From contig DATBAV010000001.1 of NCBI GenBank assembly GCA_036271315.1, positions 1-12,479 on the forward strand: a stretch of 12,479 bases of DNA. Reading direction: 5' to 3'. A program made the position numbers and the translations under genes. Source of the stretch: VRUE01 sp036271315. Its GTDB lineage: Bacteria > Actinomycetota > Thermoleophilia > Solirubrobacterales > 70-9. Each line of letters opens with the position of its first letter. Within the stretch, counting starts at the first letter, position 1. This document shows positions 1 to 6,486 of the stretch, in pieces. Below the pieces are notes generated by a model. That model made no database searches, had not been told where the DNA came from, and saw only the letters and a program-made list of their open reading frames with translations.

Positions 1-355
1 CCCCTTCACTGGTCAGCGATTTGTCGAAGGGCTTCTCGAGCTGCAGGTAGCCCTTCATGTATTCGCGGACTTCTTCCCTAGCTTCGACGCTGTTCGGGGC
101 GGCGTTGCCGAAGAAGGTGACGTTGCCCGAGTATTCGGTCGCCGACGGGCGTGGGTGGAAGTAGCCGCGGCCCTTGAATTCCTGGCCGATCAGGCTCGAG
201 CCCACGACCCTGCCGTCGAAGCTCACCTTGGAGCCGTCGGCCTTGCCGGGGAAGACGGCCTGGGAGATCCCGGTGATCGCCAGCGGGTAGGCGAGGCCGA
301 GGAAGACCGTAATCACGACGATCGCGATCAGCCCTGTGCGCAGATCCCTCTTCAT
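1..355 (-). CDS. kdpC: Potassium-transporting ATPase KdpC subunit (partial, 3' end outside window)
   Basis: KdpC is the single-span subunit of the KdpFABC high-affinity K+ pump, where it supports the KdpA-KdpB complex. The first 118 residues are visible; full KdpC is about 190-200, so the C-terminal part lies beyond base 1. An N-terminal membrane helix lies at about residues 8-30 and contains GLAYPLAITGI. The family signatures VVGSSLIGQEF and GYFHPRPSA follow at about 50-72, and then FFGNAAPNS, typical of actinobacterial KdpC. The ATG at 355-353 overlaps the kdpA stop by one base (TGATG), which implies translational coupling. Normally kdpB separates kdpA and kdpC; here it does not. Identity is secure; completeness cannot be judged. 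Confidence 0.93.
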   Translation of the reverse strand, partial: MKRDLRTGLIAIVVITVFLGLAYPLAITGISQAVFPGKADGSKVSFDGRVVGSSLIGQEFKGRGYFHPRPSATEYSGNVTFFGNAAPNSVEAREEVREYMKGYLQLEKPFDKSLTSEG

Positions 356-2115
356 CAGAACAGCCTCGTGGTCAGGCTCTGGACGACCGGTCCGAGCAGC
401 AGGGCGGGGAAGAAGGTGAGGGCGCCGACCAGGATCACGATCCCGATCAGCAGGAAGACGAAGGTCGGGTTGTCGGTACGCATCGTCCCCAGGCCGGCTG
501 GGGAGACCTTCTTGCCGGCGAGGGCGCCGGCGACCGCGAGCACGAAGAGGATCGGCAGGAAACGGGCGCCAACCATCACCACGCCGCCGAGGATGTCGGC
601 GAAGCTAATCCCGTAGGAGCCAGCGTTGCCTGGGGCATTGGGCTGGATGAAGCCGGTGTAGCCAGCGAGGGCAGAGCCGTTGTTGTTGGCCTGGGAGAGG
701 TAGGCGTAGAGCGTCTCCGAGAAGCCCTGCGGGTTGATGCCCGCGTAGATCGAGCGCGTCCCCAGCCTGGTCGCCGAAGCGAGGCCGGAGGAGAGCAGGA
801 CCGCCAGCGGCGTCACCAGGACACCTAGCGAGACCAGCTTGATCTCCCGCGCTTGAATCTTCTTGCCGAGGTACTCCGGGGTGCGGCCGACCATCAGCCC
901 GCCGATGAAGACCGCCAGCAGGACGTAGAGGAGCATCGAGTAGAGGCCGGTGCCGACGCCGCCGAAGACGACCTCGCTGAAGCTTAGATTGGCGAAGGGC
1001 ACCGCCTGGCCGAGCCCAGTCAGCGACTCGAAGGCCCCGTTCACCGCCCCGCACGAGGTCACCGTGGTGACCGCCGTCCAGAGCGAGGTATCGGCGATCC
1101 CAAAGCGCTGCTCCTTGCCCTCCATGTTGCCGCCGGTCGAGCCGCTGAAGGTGTGCGTATTGAGGCCTGCCAAATGTTGTGATGGTGTGCCGTGCTGCTC
1201 GGCCATGTAGACGACGGCGACGCCAACGATGAAGAGCACGAACATCGCTGAGAAGATCGCCCAACCCTGGCGCTGGCTGCCGACCATGCGGCCATAGGTG
1301 TAGGTGAGGCTGGCCGGGATGATCAGGATCAGCAGCATCTCGAAGAAGTTGGTCAGGCCGCTGGAGTTCTCGAAGGGGAAGGCCGAGTTGACGTTGAAGA
1401 AGCCGCCGCCATTGGTGCCGAGCTCCTTGATCGCCTCCTGCGAAGCGACCGGGCCCTGGCCGATGAACTGGGTACCGCCGGTGAGGGTGTGGACCAGCGA
1501 GGTATCGCCGAGGTTCTGGATTACCCCCTGGGAGACGAGGAAAAGGGCGCCGACGATCGAGATCGGCAGGAGGATGTAGAGCAAGGTGCGGACCAGGTCC
1601 TGCCAGAAGTTGCCGAGCTCACGCCCCGAGCGGGCGACGATGCCGCGGATCAGGGCGATGACGACGACGATCCCGACTCCTGCCGAGACGAAATTCTGCA
1701 CCGTCAGCCCGGCCATCTGGGTGAAATAGGTGAGCGTCGTTTCGCCGCCGTAGAACTGCCAGTTGGTGTTGGTGACGAAGGAAGAGGCAGTGTTGAAGCT
1801 GAGGTCCCACGGCCCGGAGTGGAAGCCTTCGGGGTTGAAGGGCTGGATTCCCTGGGTGCGCAGGATCAGGTAGAGCGCCAGCCAGGAGAAGAGGGAGAAG
1901 ACGATCGCGCTGCGCGCGTAGGCCTTCCAATCCTGAGCCTCCTCGTCGGGCCGCACGCGCAGCACCTTGTAGGTGAGGCGCTCGATTGGCTCGACGACGG
2001 GACTCAGAAAGACGCGCTGGTGGGTGAAGACGCGTGCCATGTAGATGCCAACCGGCTTGATCAGGGCAACGAGGACGGCGATGAAGAGGGCGATCTGGAT
2101 CCAGCCCTGGGCCAT
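355..2115 (-). CDS. kdpA: Potassium-transporting ATPase KdpA, channel-like K+-binding subunit
   Basis: KdpA is the K+-selective membrane subunit of the Kdp pump, related to the Trk/Ktr transporter fold. At 586 aa it is slightly longer than E. coli KdpA (557). It starts with a membrane helix (IALFIAVLVALIKPVG). All four selectivity-filter regions are present: TNTNWQ at 115-120, ELGTNGGGFFN at 231-241, TSCGAVN at 353-359 and NNNGSALAG at 477-485. About ten hydrophobic segments can be seen. The ATG overlaps the kdpF stop (TGATG), and its own stop overlaps the kdpC start the same way. No frameshift is apparent, so the subunit should be functional. It needs KdpB for ATP-driven transport, and kdpB is not encoded in this window. 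Confidence 0.97.
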   Translation of the reverse strand: MAQGWIQIALFIAVLVALIKPVGIYMARVFTHQRVFLSPVVEPIERLTYKVLRVRPDEEAQDWKAYARSAIVFSLFSWLALYLILRTQGIQPFNPEGFHSGPWDLSFNTASSFVTNTNWQFYGGETTLTYFTQMAGLTVQNFVSAGVGIVVVIALIRGIVARSGRELGNFWQDLVRTLLYILLPISIVGALFLVSQGVIQNLGDTSLVHTLTGGTQFIGQGPVASQEAIKELGTNGGGFFNVNSAFPFENSSGLTNFFEMLLILIIPASLTYTYGRMVGSQRQGWAIFSAMFVLFIVGVAVVYMAEQHGTPSQHLAGLNTHTFSGSTGGNMEGKEQRFGIADTSLWTAVTTVTSCGAVNGAFESLTGLGQAVPFANLSFSEVVFGGVGTGLYSMLLYVLLAVFIGGLMVGRTPEYLGKKIQAREIKLVSLGVLVTPLAVLLSSGLASATRLGTRSIYAGINPQGFSETLYAYLSQANNNGSALAGYTGFIQPNAPGNAGSYGISFADILGGVVMVGARFLPILFVLAVAGALAGKKVSPAGLGTMRTDNPTFVFLLIGIVILVGALTFFPALLLGPVVQSLTTRLF

Positions 2116-2228
2116 CAGAGGTTCTCCCCGCGCAGCAGCGCGTAGATGAGATAGATGCAGACGAGGGCCGAGACGATCAGCCCGAAGAGGTCGGCCCCGG
2201 AGAGCGATGCCAGCGGCAGCAAGCTCAT
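2115..2228 (-). CDS. kdpF: KdpF small membrane subunit
   Basis: This is a 37-residue peptide with one membrane helix (about residues 13-33) and the typical KdpF ending YLIYALLRGENL. KdpF is a lipid-like stabilising subunit of the Kdp complex, usually about 30 residues. It lies immediately upstream of kdpA, and its TGA shares a base with the kdpA ATG. The ATG at 2228-2226 is the first start in frame. No Shine-Dalgarno motif is visible, because the 12 bases before the start directly follow a long hairpin (2241-2295). That hairpin may influence initiation here. Confidence 0.88.
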   Translation of the reverse strand: MSLLPLASLSGADLFGLIVSALVCIYLIYALLRGENL

Positions 2229-2240
2229 ATCAATGGATTC

Positions 2241-2295
2241 GCGCCCAAATCGACACGGGTCACGCACCCGGAAATCACCGTGTCGATTTGGGCGC
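2241..2295 (-). repeat. 18-bp perfect inverted repeat in the kdp leader, between a small ORF and kdpF
   Basis: Bases 2241-2258 (GCGCCCAAATCGACACGG) are the exact reverse complement of 2278-2295, with a 19-base loop. In the kdp mRNA the stem begins at the last base of the upstream small ORF's stop region and ends 12 bases before the kdpF ATG. A smaller alternative stem, CGGGT/ACCCG (2256-2260 with 2266-2270), competes with the base of the loop. No U-run follows, so it is not a standard intrinsic terminator. It could be an mRNA-stabilising or processing element, a translational control of kdpF, or a dispersed repeat. It does not resemble the ydaO c-di-AMP riboswitch known upstream of some kdp operons. 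Confidence 0.85.
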
Positions 2296-2421
2296 TCATA
2301 TCCGGTCGATCAGGTCGATCGCCCAGTAGAGGAGGGCGAAGAGACAGACGGCGATCGCTACCGCGAAGAGATCGGCCGGAAGACCGCCTCCACCAGGGAA
2401 GATGTCGGCAAACGAGAGCAC
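2296..2421 (-). CDS. Small single-helix membrane peptide upstream of kdpF (second KdpF-like peptide)
   Basis: This 41-codon ORF has a hydrophilic, glycine-rich N-terminus (GGGG at 10-13), one membrane helix at about residues 18-36 (FAVAIAVCLFALLYWAI) and an acidic/basic end, DLIDRI. An in-frame TGA just upstream leaves GTG at 2421-2419 as the only usable start; no ribosome binding site is visible. Unannotated one-helix peptides commonly precede kdpF in actinobacterial and other kdp operons. The position and type agree with that, so I think it is expressed and may associate with the Kdp complex. The function is inferred from location only. The frame is fully open and membrane-like in composition, which argues against chance. 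Confidence 0.6.
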   Translation of the reverse strand: MLSFADIFPGGGGLPADLFAVAIAVCLFALLYWAIDLIDRI

Positions 2422-2501
2422 ATATCGATCATGCGCCCGACCGCGTCAAGGGTGTGTGTGCAATCCAGGGGCAGCCGTGCAGATTTCGTAAAGATGCGCG
2501 T
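2422..2501 (-). promoter_or_regulatory. Leader/promoter region of the kdp structural genes
   Basis: This 80-base gap lies between the kdpE stop and the first small ORF of the structural operon and is the only place for a separate kdp promoter. A good -35 match, TTGACG, occurs on the minus strand at 2449-2444. The best -10 at 17-bp spacing is GATATG (2426-2421), which is weak and runs into the GTG start at 2421. An A/T-rich patch, TTTACGAAAT (2491-2482), slightly resembles KdpE half-sites, which are T/A-rich in E. coli. A KdpE-regulated promoter is expected from family knowledge, but the exact elements are not convincing. Confidence 0.3.
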
Positions 2502-3182
2502 CTACAGTGCGATTCGGTAGCCGACGCCGGGGTCGGTGCGGATCAGCTCCTCGCCCTCGTCCGCTTCGATCTTGCGCCGTAGGTTCGCCACGTGCGTGCG
2601 CAGGGTGGCGGTGTCGTTGCTCCAGGCGGGCCCCCAGACCTCGGTCAGCAGCGCCCGGTGGGTCATCAGGCGACCGCGGTTGCGAACCAGCGCCCGCAGG
2701 ACCTGAAACTCGGTCGGGGTCAGGTGGATTTCCTCGCCGCCGCGCGCGACGGAGTGCGCGGCTAGGTCGACGCTCAGCTCGCCGATCTCGACCGTGGGCT
2801 CCTCCTCTCCCCCCGGCGCCCGCCGCAGCGCCGCCTGTAGGCGGGCGATCAGCTCGGGTGGCCCGAAGGGCTTGGTTACGTAGTCATCGGCGCCGGCGGC
2901 CAGGGCCCGCACCTTGGCCTCCTCCTCGCCCACTGCCGAGAGCACGATGATCGGCATCTCGCTCCACTCGCGCAGCCGCTTGGTGACCTCGATGCCGTCG
3001 ATGTCGGGGAGCATCAGGTCGACGATCGCGGCGGCCGGCGGCTTCACCGACGCCAGGTCGAGGGCCTCCTCCCCGCTTTCGGCCGGGATCGCCTCGTAGC
3101 CGGCGTCGCGGAGGATCACCTTCAGCGCTCGCAGGATCTGCGGCTCGTCATCGCAGGCGAGGACCCGCGGCCGCTCGCTCAC
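2502..3182 (-). CDS. kdpE: KdpE-type response regulator (OmpR family)
   Basis: This 226-aa two-component regulator is expected to activate kdp transcription. The receiver domain (about 5-118) has the acidic pocket D11/D12, phospho-acceptor D55 in VDLMLPD, S82 and K104 in TKPFG. A winged-helix DNA-binding domain (about 130-226) contains LTPTEFQVLRAL and ends in GVGYRIAL. The WSEMPIIVLSA and GADDYVTKPFG segments are typical of KdpE. I place the start at GTG 3182-3180. It forms a GTGA overlap with the kinase stop and has GGGAGGA just upstream. A TTG at 3194 would add four residues but lies inside that ribosome binding site. It lies directly upstream of the kdp structural genes. Confidence 0.9.
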   Translation of the reverse strand: MSERPRVLACDDEPQILRALKVILRDAGYEAIPAESGEEALDLASVKPPAAAIVDLMLPDIDGIEVTKRLREWSEMPIIVLSAVGEEEAKVRALAAGADDYVTKPFGPPELIARLQAALRRAPGGEEEPTVEIGELSVDLAAHSVARGGEEIHLTPTEFQVLRALVRNRGRLMTHRALLTEVWGPAWSNDTATLRTHVANLRRKIEADEGEELIRTDPGVGYRIAL

Positions 3183-4309
3183 CCGTCCTCCCAAGCCGGC
3201 ATCGTGACGACGAAGCTGCTGCCCTGGCCGACCACCGAGTCGACCGCGATCTCGCCGCCATTGGCCTCGATGAAGCCCTTGGCGATCGCCAGCCCCAGCC
3301 CGGCACCGCCGCCGCTGCCACCCTCGCCATGCTGGAACGGCTCGAAGATCCGCCGCCGCTCGCTCTCGGGGATTCCGGGTCCTTGGTCCACCACGCGCAG
3401 GGCGATCTTGTCAGCAACGAGCATCGATTTGACCAGGACCGGCCTGCCGCCGCCATGGCGAACCGCGTTTTCCAGCAGGTTGGCGAAGGCGCGCTCGAGC
3501 TGGGCGGCATCGGCGTCGACCAGTGGTAGCTCGCGGTCGACCGCAAGTCGCACGACCTCTGGTTGGCCGATCGCGGCCCGGGCGGCGTCGAGCACCTCGG
3601 CGAGGTCGACCGGCTCGCTGTGCGGCTGCGCCTTGCCCGCCTCCAGCCGCGACATGTCGAGCAGGTTCTCGACCAGGCGCGAGAGCCGCTCGCCCTCGGA
3701 GACCACCGCCGCGCTCAGGTCCTCGCGCTCTTCGCTGGTCGTGCTGGGCGAACCGAGCGCCGCGCCGCCGGCGATGATCGAGGTCAGCGGCGTGCGCAGG
3801 TCATGTGAGATCGAGCGCAGCAGTGCCGTCTTCAGCTCGTCGCTGCGGCGCAGCGCCTCGGCCTCGACCATCTCCGCCTGCATCCGGTCGCGCTCCTCGG
3901 CGAGCGCGGCCAGCTCCGCCAGCGCCTTGTCCGCCTGCCCGCGCCGTCGCTCGGCCTCGAGCGCCTGGGCGCGCGCCAGGCCGGCGACGGTGCTGCTGAT
4001 CGCGGCGACGATGACGAAGGCGATCAGCGCGATCCAGTTCTCTTCGTCGGCGATCGTCAGGCGGTGCAGCGGCGGCAGCTGGAAGTAGTTGAAGGCGACG
4101 GCGCTGGCGACTGAGGCGAGCAGGCCCAGGCGCAGCCCCCAGAAAATCGAGATCAGCAGGATCGCCGGCAGGTAGACGACGCCCAGCGAGACGACCGGTG
4201 CGATCGACTTCAGCGGGTAGACGATCAGCGTGCCGGCGACGACCGCGCCGAGCGTTGCCAGCAACCCCAGCCAGGCGGGGGGCGGCTTGCTGCTCAGCCG
4301 GACGTCCAC
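3179..4309 (-). CDS. kdpD: Short KdpD-type sensor histidine kinase lacking the N-terminal KdpD/USP domains
   Basis: This 376-aa membrane kinase is the partner of KdpE. Four membrane helices (about 14-33, 39-58, 60-76, 91-111) form a DUF4118-like KdpD sensor region, with the YFQLPPLHRL loop typical of KdpD. A charged coiled coil (about 113-160) leads to the dimerisation helix with phospho-acceptor H169 in SISHDLRTPL. The ATPase domain has N281 in NLLENAVRH, the G1 box DQGPGIP at 308-314 and GAGLGLAIAKG at 335-345. E. coli KdpD is 894 aa. The missing part is the whole N-terminal cytoplasmic region (ATP-binding KdpD domain and USP domain, the c-di-AMP site in S. aureus) and the GAF domain. The GTG start abuts the PBP stop (TGAGTG), so translation is probably coupled. 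Confidence 0.85.
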   Translation of the reverse strand: MDVRLSSKPPPAWLGLLATLGAVVAGTLIVYPLKSIAPVVSLGVVYLPAILLISIFWGLRLGLLASVASAVAFNYFQLPPLHRLTIADEENWIALIAFVIVAAISSTVAGLARAQALEAERRRGQADKALAELAALAEERDRMQAEMVEAEALRRSDELKTALLRSISHDLRTPLTSIIAGGAALGSPSTTSEEREDLSAAVVSEGERLSRLVENLLDMSRLEAGKAQPHSEPVDLAEVLDAARAAIGQPEVVRLAVDRELPLVDADAAQLERAFANLLENAVRHGGGRPVLVKSMLVADKIALRVVDQGPGIPESERRRIFEPFQHGEGGSGGGAGLGLAIAKGFIEANGGEIAVDSVVGQGSSFVVTMPAWEDG

Positions 4310-6445
4310 TCAGCCGGGGCTGATGCCGCCGCCGGCCGGTGGCGGCGATACCGGCGCCGGAGTGGGTTCGGGCGCGGCTTCCGGAGTGGCTTCGGCTTCG
4401 CCTTCGGCAGCCCCTGTTTCGCCTTCTTCCTTCTTGCCTTCCTTCGAGGATTCTTCGCTCGATTCTTCTTCTTCGTATTCGTTGTATTCGGATTCGCCCG
4501 AAGAGCTGTAGGAGCCCGAGGTGTGGCCGCTGTCGAGGCCCGCGAGTTCGGGCAGGCTCGTCGGTTCGAGGAATTCGGGACAGTTGCCGCCGGCCGCCGC
4601 TTCCATGTAGGAGCGCCAGATCGGCCCCGCCGTCGGCCCGCCGAAGCCGGTCTCTTCGCGCGACTGCGGGTGACCGACCCACACAGCGGTCGAGTAAAGC
4701 GGCGTGTAGCCGACGAACCAGGCGTCGGAGAGGTCCTCCGAGGTGCCGGTCTTGCCGGCCTCGGCACCGCAGCCCATGTAGGTATAGCCGGCGCCGGTTC
4801 CTTCTGTGATCACCGTCTTGAGGATTTTGGTCACGTCAGCAGCCTGCCCCTCGGTCAGCACGCGGTCACCCGAGTCGGGGTCGGTTTCTTCGACCTTGCC
4901 GTTGGGGAACTCGACCCGGCTGATCGCGGTCGGGTCGTGATGGATCCCGCCGCTGGCGAGGGTCGCGTAGCCGTCGGCCTGTTCGAGCGGCGTGACGCCG
5001 ACCGCGAGACCGCCGATCCCCTCGGCCGGCACCGATTCGAGCGGAGCTTCGATGCCCATTTCGTGGGCGGTCTGGGTGACGTTTTCGGGACCGACGTCGA
5101 GGTCGAGCTGGGCGAAGACGACGTTGACCGAGTCGGTTGTCGCCTGGGCGATCGACATCGTGCCGCCGCCGGGCTCGGCGTTGTTCACGGTCCAGGTCCC
5201 ACCGCCCGGCGTTTCAAGCGTCATCGGCGAAGTGCCGTCGTAGTAGGTGCTGTAGGGATCGATCCCCTGCTTGATCGCCGTCGTCAGCACGTAGGGCTTG
5301 AACGATGAGCCGGGCTGGCGGTGGGCCTGCCAGGCGTAGTTGAATTCGCTTTCGCTGTCGGAGCCTTCGGTCGAGGCGAGGGCGACGATTTCGCCGGTCT
5401 TGGGGTCGACCGAGGCCAGCCCGGCGGCCGGGCCGCCGTCGGGATAGCAGACGCCGCAGGAGTCGACCGCTTCCTGCGCCCGTTCCTGCAGTTCGGGGTC
5501 GATCGTCGTGTAGGCCTTGAGGCCGCCCTTGCGCACGGTGTTGATCCCGTAGCGGTCGATCAGCTCCTGCTGCACGAGGTCGAAGAGGAAGGGGTCCTTG
5601 ATCACCCGGTACTTGTGACCGGGGCTAAGGCCGAGCCCGCTGTGCAGCGCTTCGCGGTATTCGGCGCCGTCGATGTATTCCTGTTCGTGCAGCGCGTTCA
5701 GCACCTCGTCGCGGCGCTGCAAGGCGGCGTGCGGATCGAGGAAGGGGTTGTATTCGGAAGGGGCCTGGGGCAGGCCGGCGATCAGCGCCGCTTCGCTCAA
5801 TTCGAGATCTTTGGCCGGCTTGCCGAAGTAGGTCTGCGAAGCGGCCTCGACCCCAACCGCCGTCTCTCCTTCCACGGTCCCGTAGGGGGCCGTGTTGAGG
5901 TAAGCGGTGAGGATCCATTCCTTGGAATGCGCTTCCTCCTCTTCGACCGCGAGGTGCGCTTCCCGAATCTTGCGCTTGATCGTGTCTTCGGGATTCTGGA
6001 TGTAGAGGTTGCGGACCAGCTGCTGAGTGATAGTCGAGGCGCCCTGCACCGGCTTGCCGCCCGCCAACGCGTCCTTCCAGACGGCGCGTGCGATTCCAGC
6101 CGGGTCAAGCGCCCCGTGCTCGAAGAAGTTCTTGTCCTCGATCGCGACCGTGGCATCGCGCAGCACCTGCGGCATCACCTTGCCCGGCACCGGCTGGCGA
6201 ATGTTTTCGGCCTGGATAAAGCCGATCAGGGTGCCGTCCTTGGCGTAGATCGCCGAGGAACGTCCCTTCTGCACCGGCTTGAGGCTGGAGAGTGGCGGCG
6301 CCGACTCGTAGATGTTGACCGCCCAGCTGACAGCAACCCCGCCGGCGACGACGAGCACGGCAAGCAGGACCCCCAGCGGGACCGTGACCTTCCTCCACTT
6401 CGAGGTATGGGACTTGCGCCTGCGCAGGCGCGTTCGGCGAGCCAT
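4310..6445 (-). CDS. Class A penicillin-binding protein (transglycosylase/transpeptidase, PBP1A type)
   Basis: This 711-aa bifunctional peptidoglycan synthase has a basic cytoplasmic N-terminus (MARRTRLRRRK) and one membrane anchor at about 21-44. The glycosyltransferase domain (about 60-240) has catalytic E103 in AIEDKNFFEHG and the GASTITQQLVRN motif at 135-146. The transpeptidase domain (about 340-620) has the active-site SSFKP (S380, K383), SVN at 439-441 and KTGTS at 565-569. All catalytic motifs are intact. Cysteines at 330, 333, 559 and 622 lie in the exported part and could form disulfides. The tail after about 640 is low-complexity: Ser/Glu/Tyr-rich, then Glu/Lys, then Pro/Ala-rich, ending in GGGISPG. 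The ATG at 6445 has no clear ribosome binding site, but a TACAAT box lies just upstream. It heads the kdpDE operon. Confidence 0.95.
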   Translation of the reverse strand: MARRTRLRRRKSHTSKWRKVTVPLGVLLAVLVVAGGVAVSWAVNIYESAPPLSSLKPVQKGRSSAIYAKDGTLIGFIQAENIRQPVPGKVMPQVLRDATVAIEDKNFFEHGALDPAGIARAVWKDALAGGKPVQGASTITQQLVRNLYIQNPEDTIKRKIREAHLAVEEEEAHSKEWILTAYLNTAPYGTVEGETAVGVEAASQTYFGKPAKDLELSEAALIAGLPQAPSEYNPFLDPHAALQRRDEVLNALHEQEYIDGAEYREALHSGLGLSPGHKYRVIKDPFLFDLVQQELIDRYGINTVRKGGLKAYTTIDPELQERAQEAVDSCGVCYPDGGPAAGLASVDPKTGEIVALASTEGSDSESEFNYAWQAHRQPGSSFKPYVLTTAIKQGIDPYSTYYDGTSPMTLETPGGGTWTVNNAEPGGGTMSIAQATTDSVNVVFAQLDLDVGPENVTQTAHEMGIEAPLESVPAEGIGGLAVGVTPLEQADGYATLASGGIHHDPTAISRVEFPNGKVEETDPDSGDRVLTEGQAADVTKILKTVITEGTGAGYTYMGCGAEAGKTGTSEDLSDAWFVGYTPLYSTAVWVGHPQSREETGFGGPTAGPIWRSYMEAAAGGNCPEFLEPTSLPELAGLDSGHTSGSYSSSGESEYNEYEEEESSEESSKEGKKEEGETGAAEGEAEATPEAAPEPTPAPVSPPPAGGGISPG

Positions 6446-6455
6446 TCAGCTGCAA

Positions 6456-6461
6456 ATTGTA
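6456..6461 (-). promoter_or_regulatory. Candidate -10 element for the PBP-kdpDE operon
   Basis: TACAAT on the minus strand matches TATAAT at five of six bases. It ends 10 bases before the PBP ATG at 6445, so the transcript would have a leader of only a few bases, consistent with the absence of a Shine-Dalgarno sequence. No strong -35 is present at normal spacing; TTGGCC lies about 20 bases upstream. Confidence 0.45.
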
Positions 6462-6471
6462 GGGAGGGCGC

Positions 6472-6477
6472 TAGGCT
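6472..6477 (+). promoter_or_regulatory. Candidate -10 element for the glyoxalase gene
   Basis: TAGGCT fits the actinobacterial TAnnnT pattern and ends nine bases before the ATG at 6487. This would give a leaderless or nearly leaderless transcript, and there is no ribosome binding site next to the ATG. It is divergent from, and only 10 bases away from, the PBP -10 box, so the two promoters would share the 41-bp gap. The evidence is position plus a weak motif. Confidence 0.3.
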
Positions 6478-6486
6478 GCCAGGCCA

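Noticed and set aside
155..616. A 153-codon plus-strand frame across the kdpC/kdpA junction
   Set aside because: It is antisense to two well-identified genes and shows no protein-like pattern.
2241..2295. Kdp leader hairpin considered as a ydaO-type c-di-AMP riboswitch
   Set aside because: It is a single simple stem without the multi-helix pseudo-symmetric architecture and conserved elements of that riboswitch.
2223..2301. GCTCATAT occurring at 2223-2230 and 2294-2301, flanking the kdp leader hairpin like target-site duplications
   Set aside because: The copies are not placed symmetrically: one overlaps the hairpin arm and the other is 10 bases away. One contains the kdpF start and the other a stop, so chance is more likely than a mobile-element footprint.
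2361..2432. Possible 23-codon leader peptide starting at an ATG near 2432 on the minus strand
   Set aside because: It overlaps the more protein-like small membrane ORF in another frame, lacks a ribosome binding site and has no regulatory residue run.
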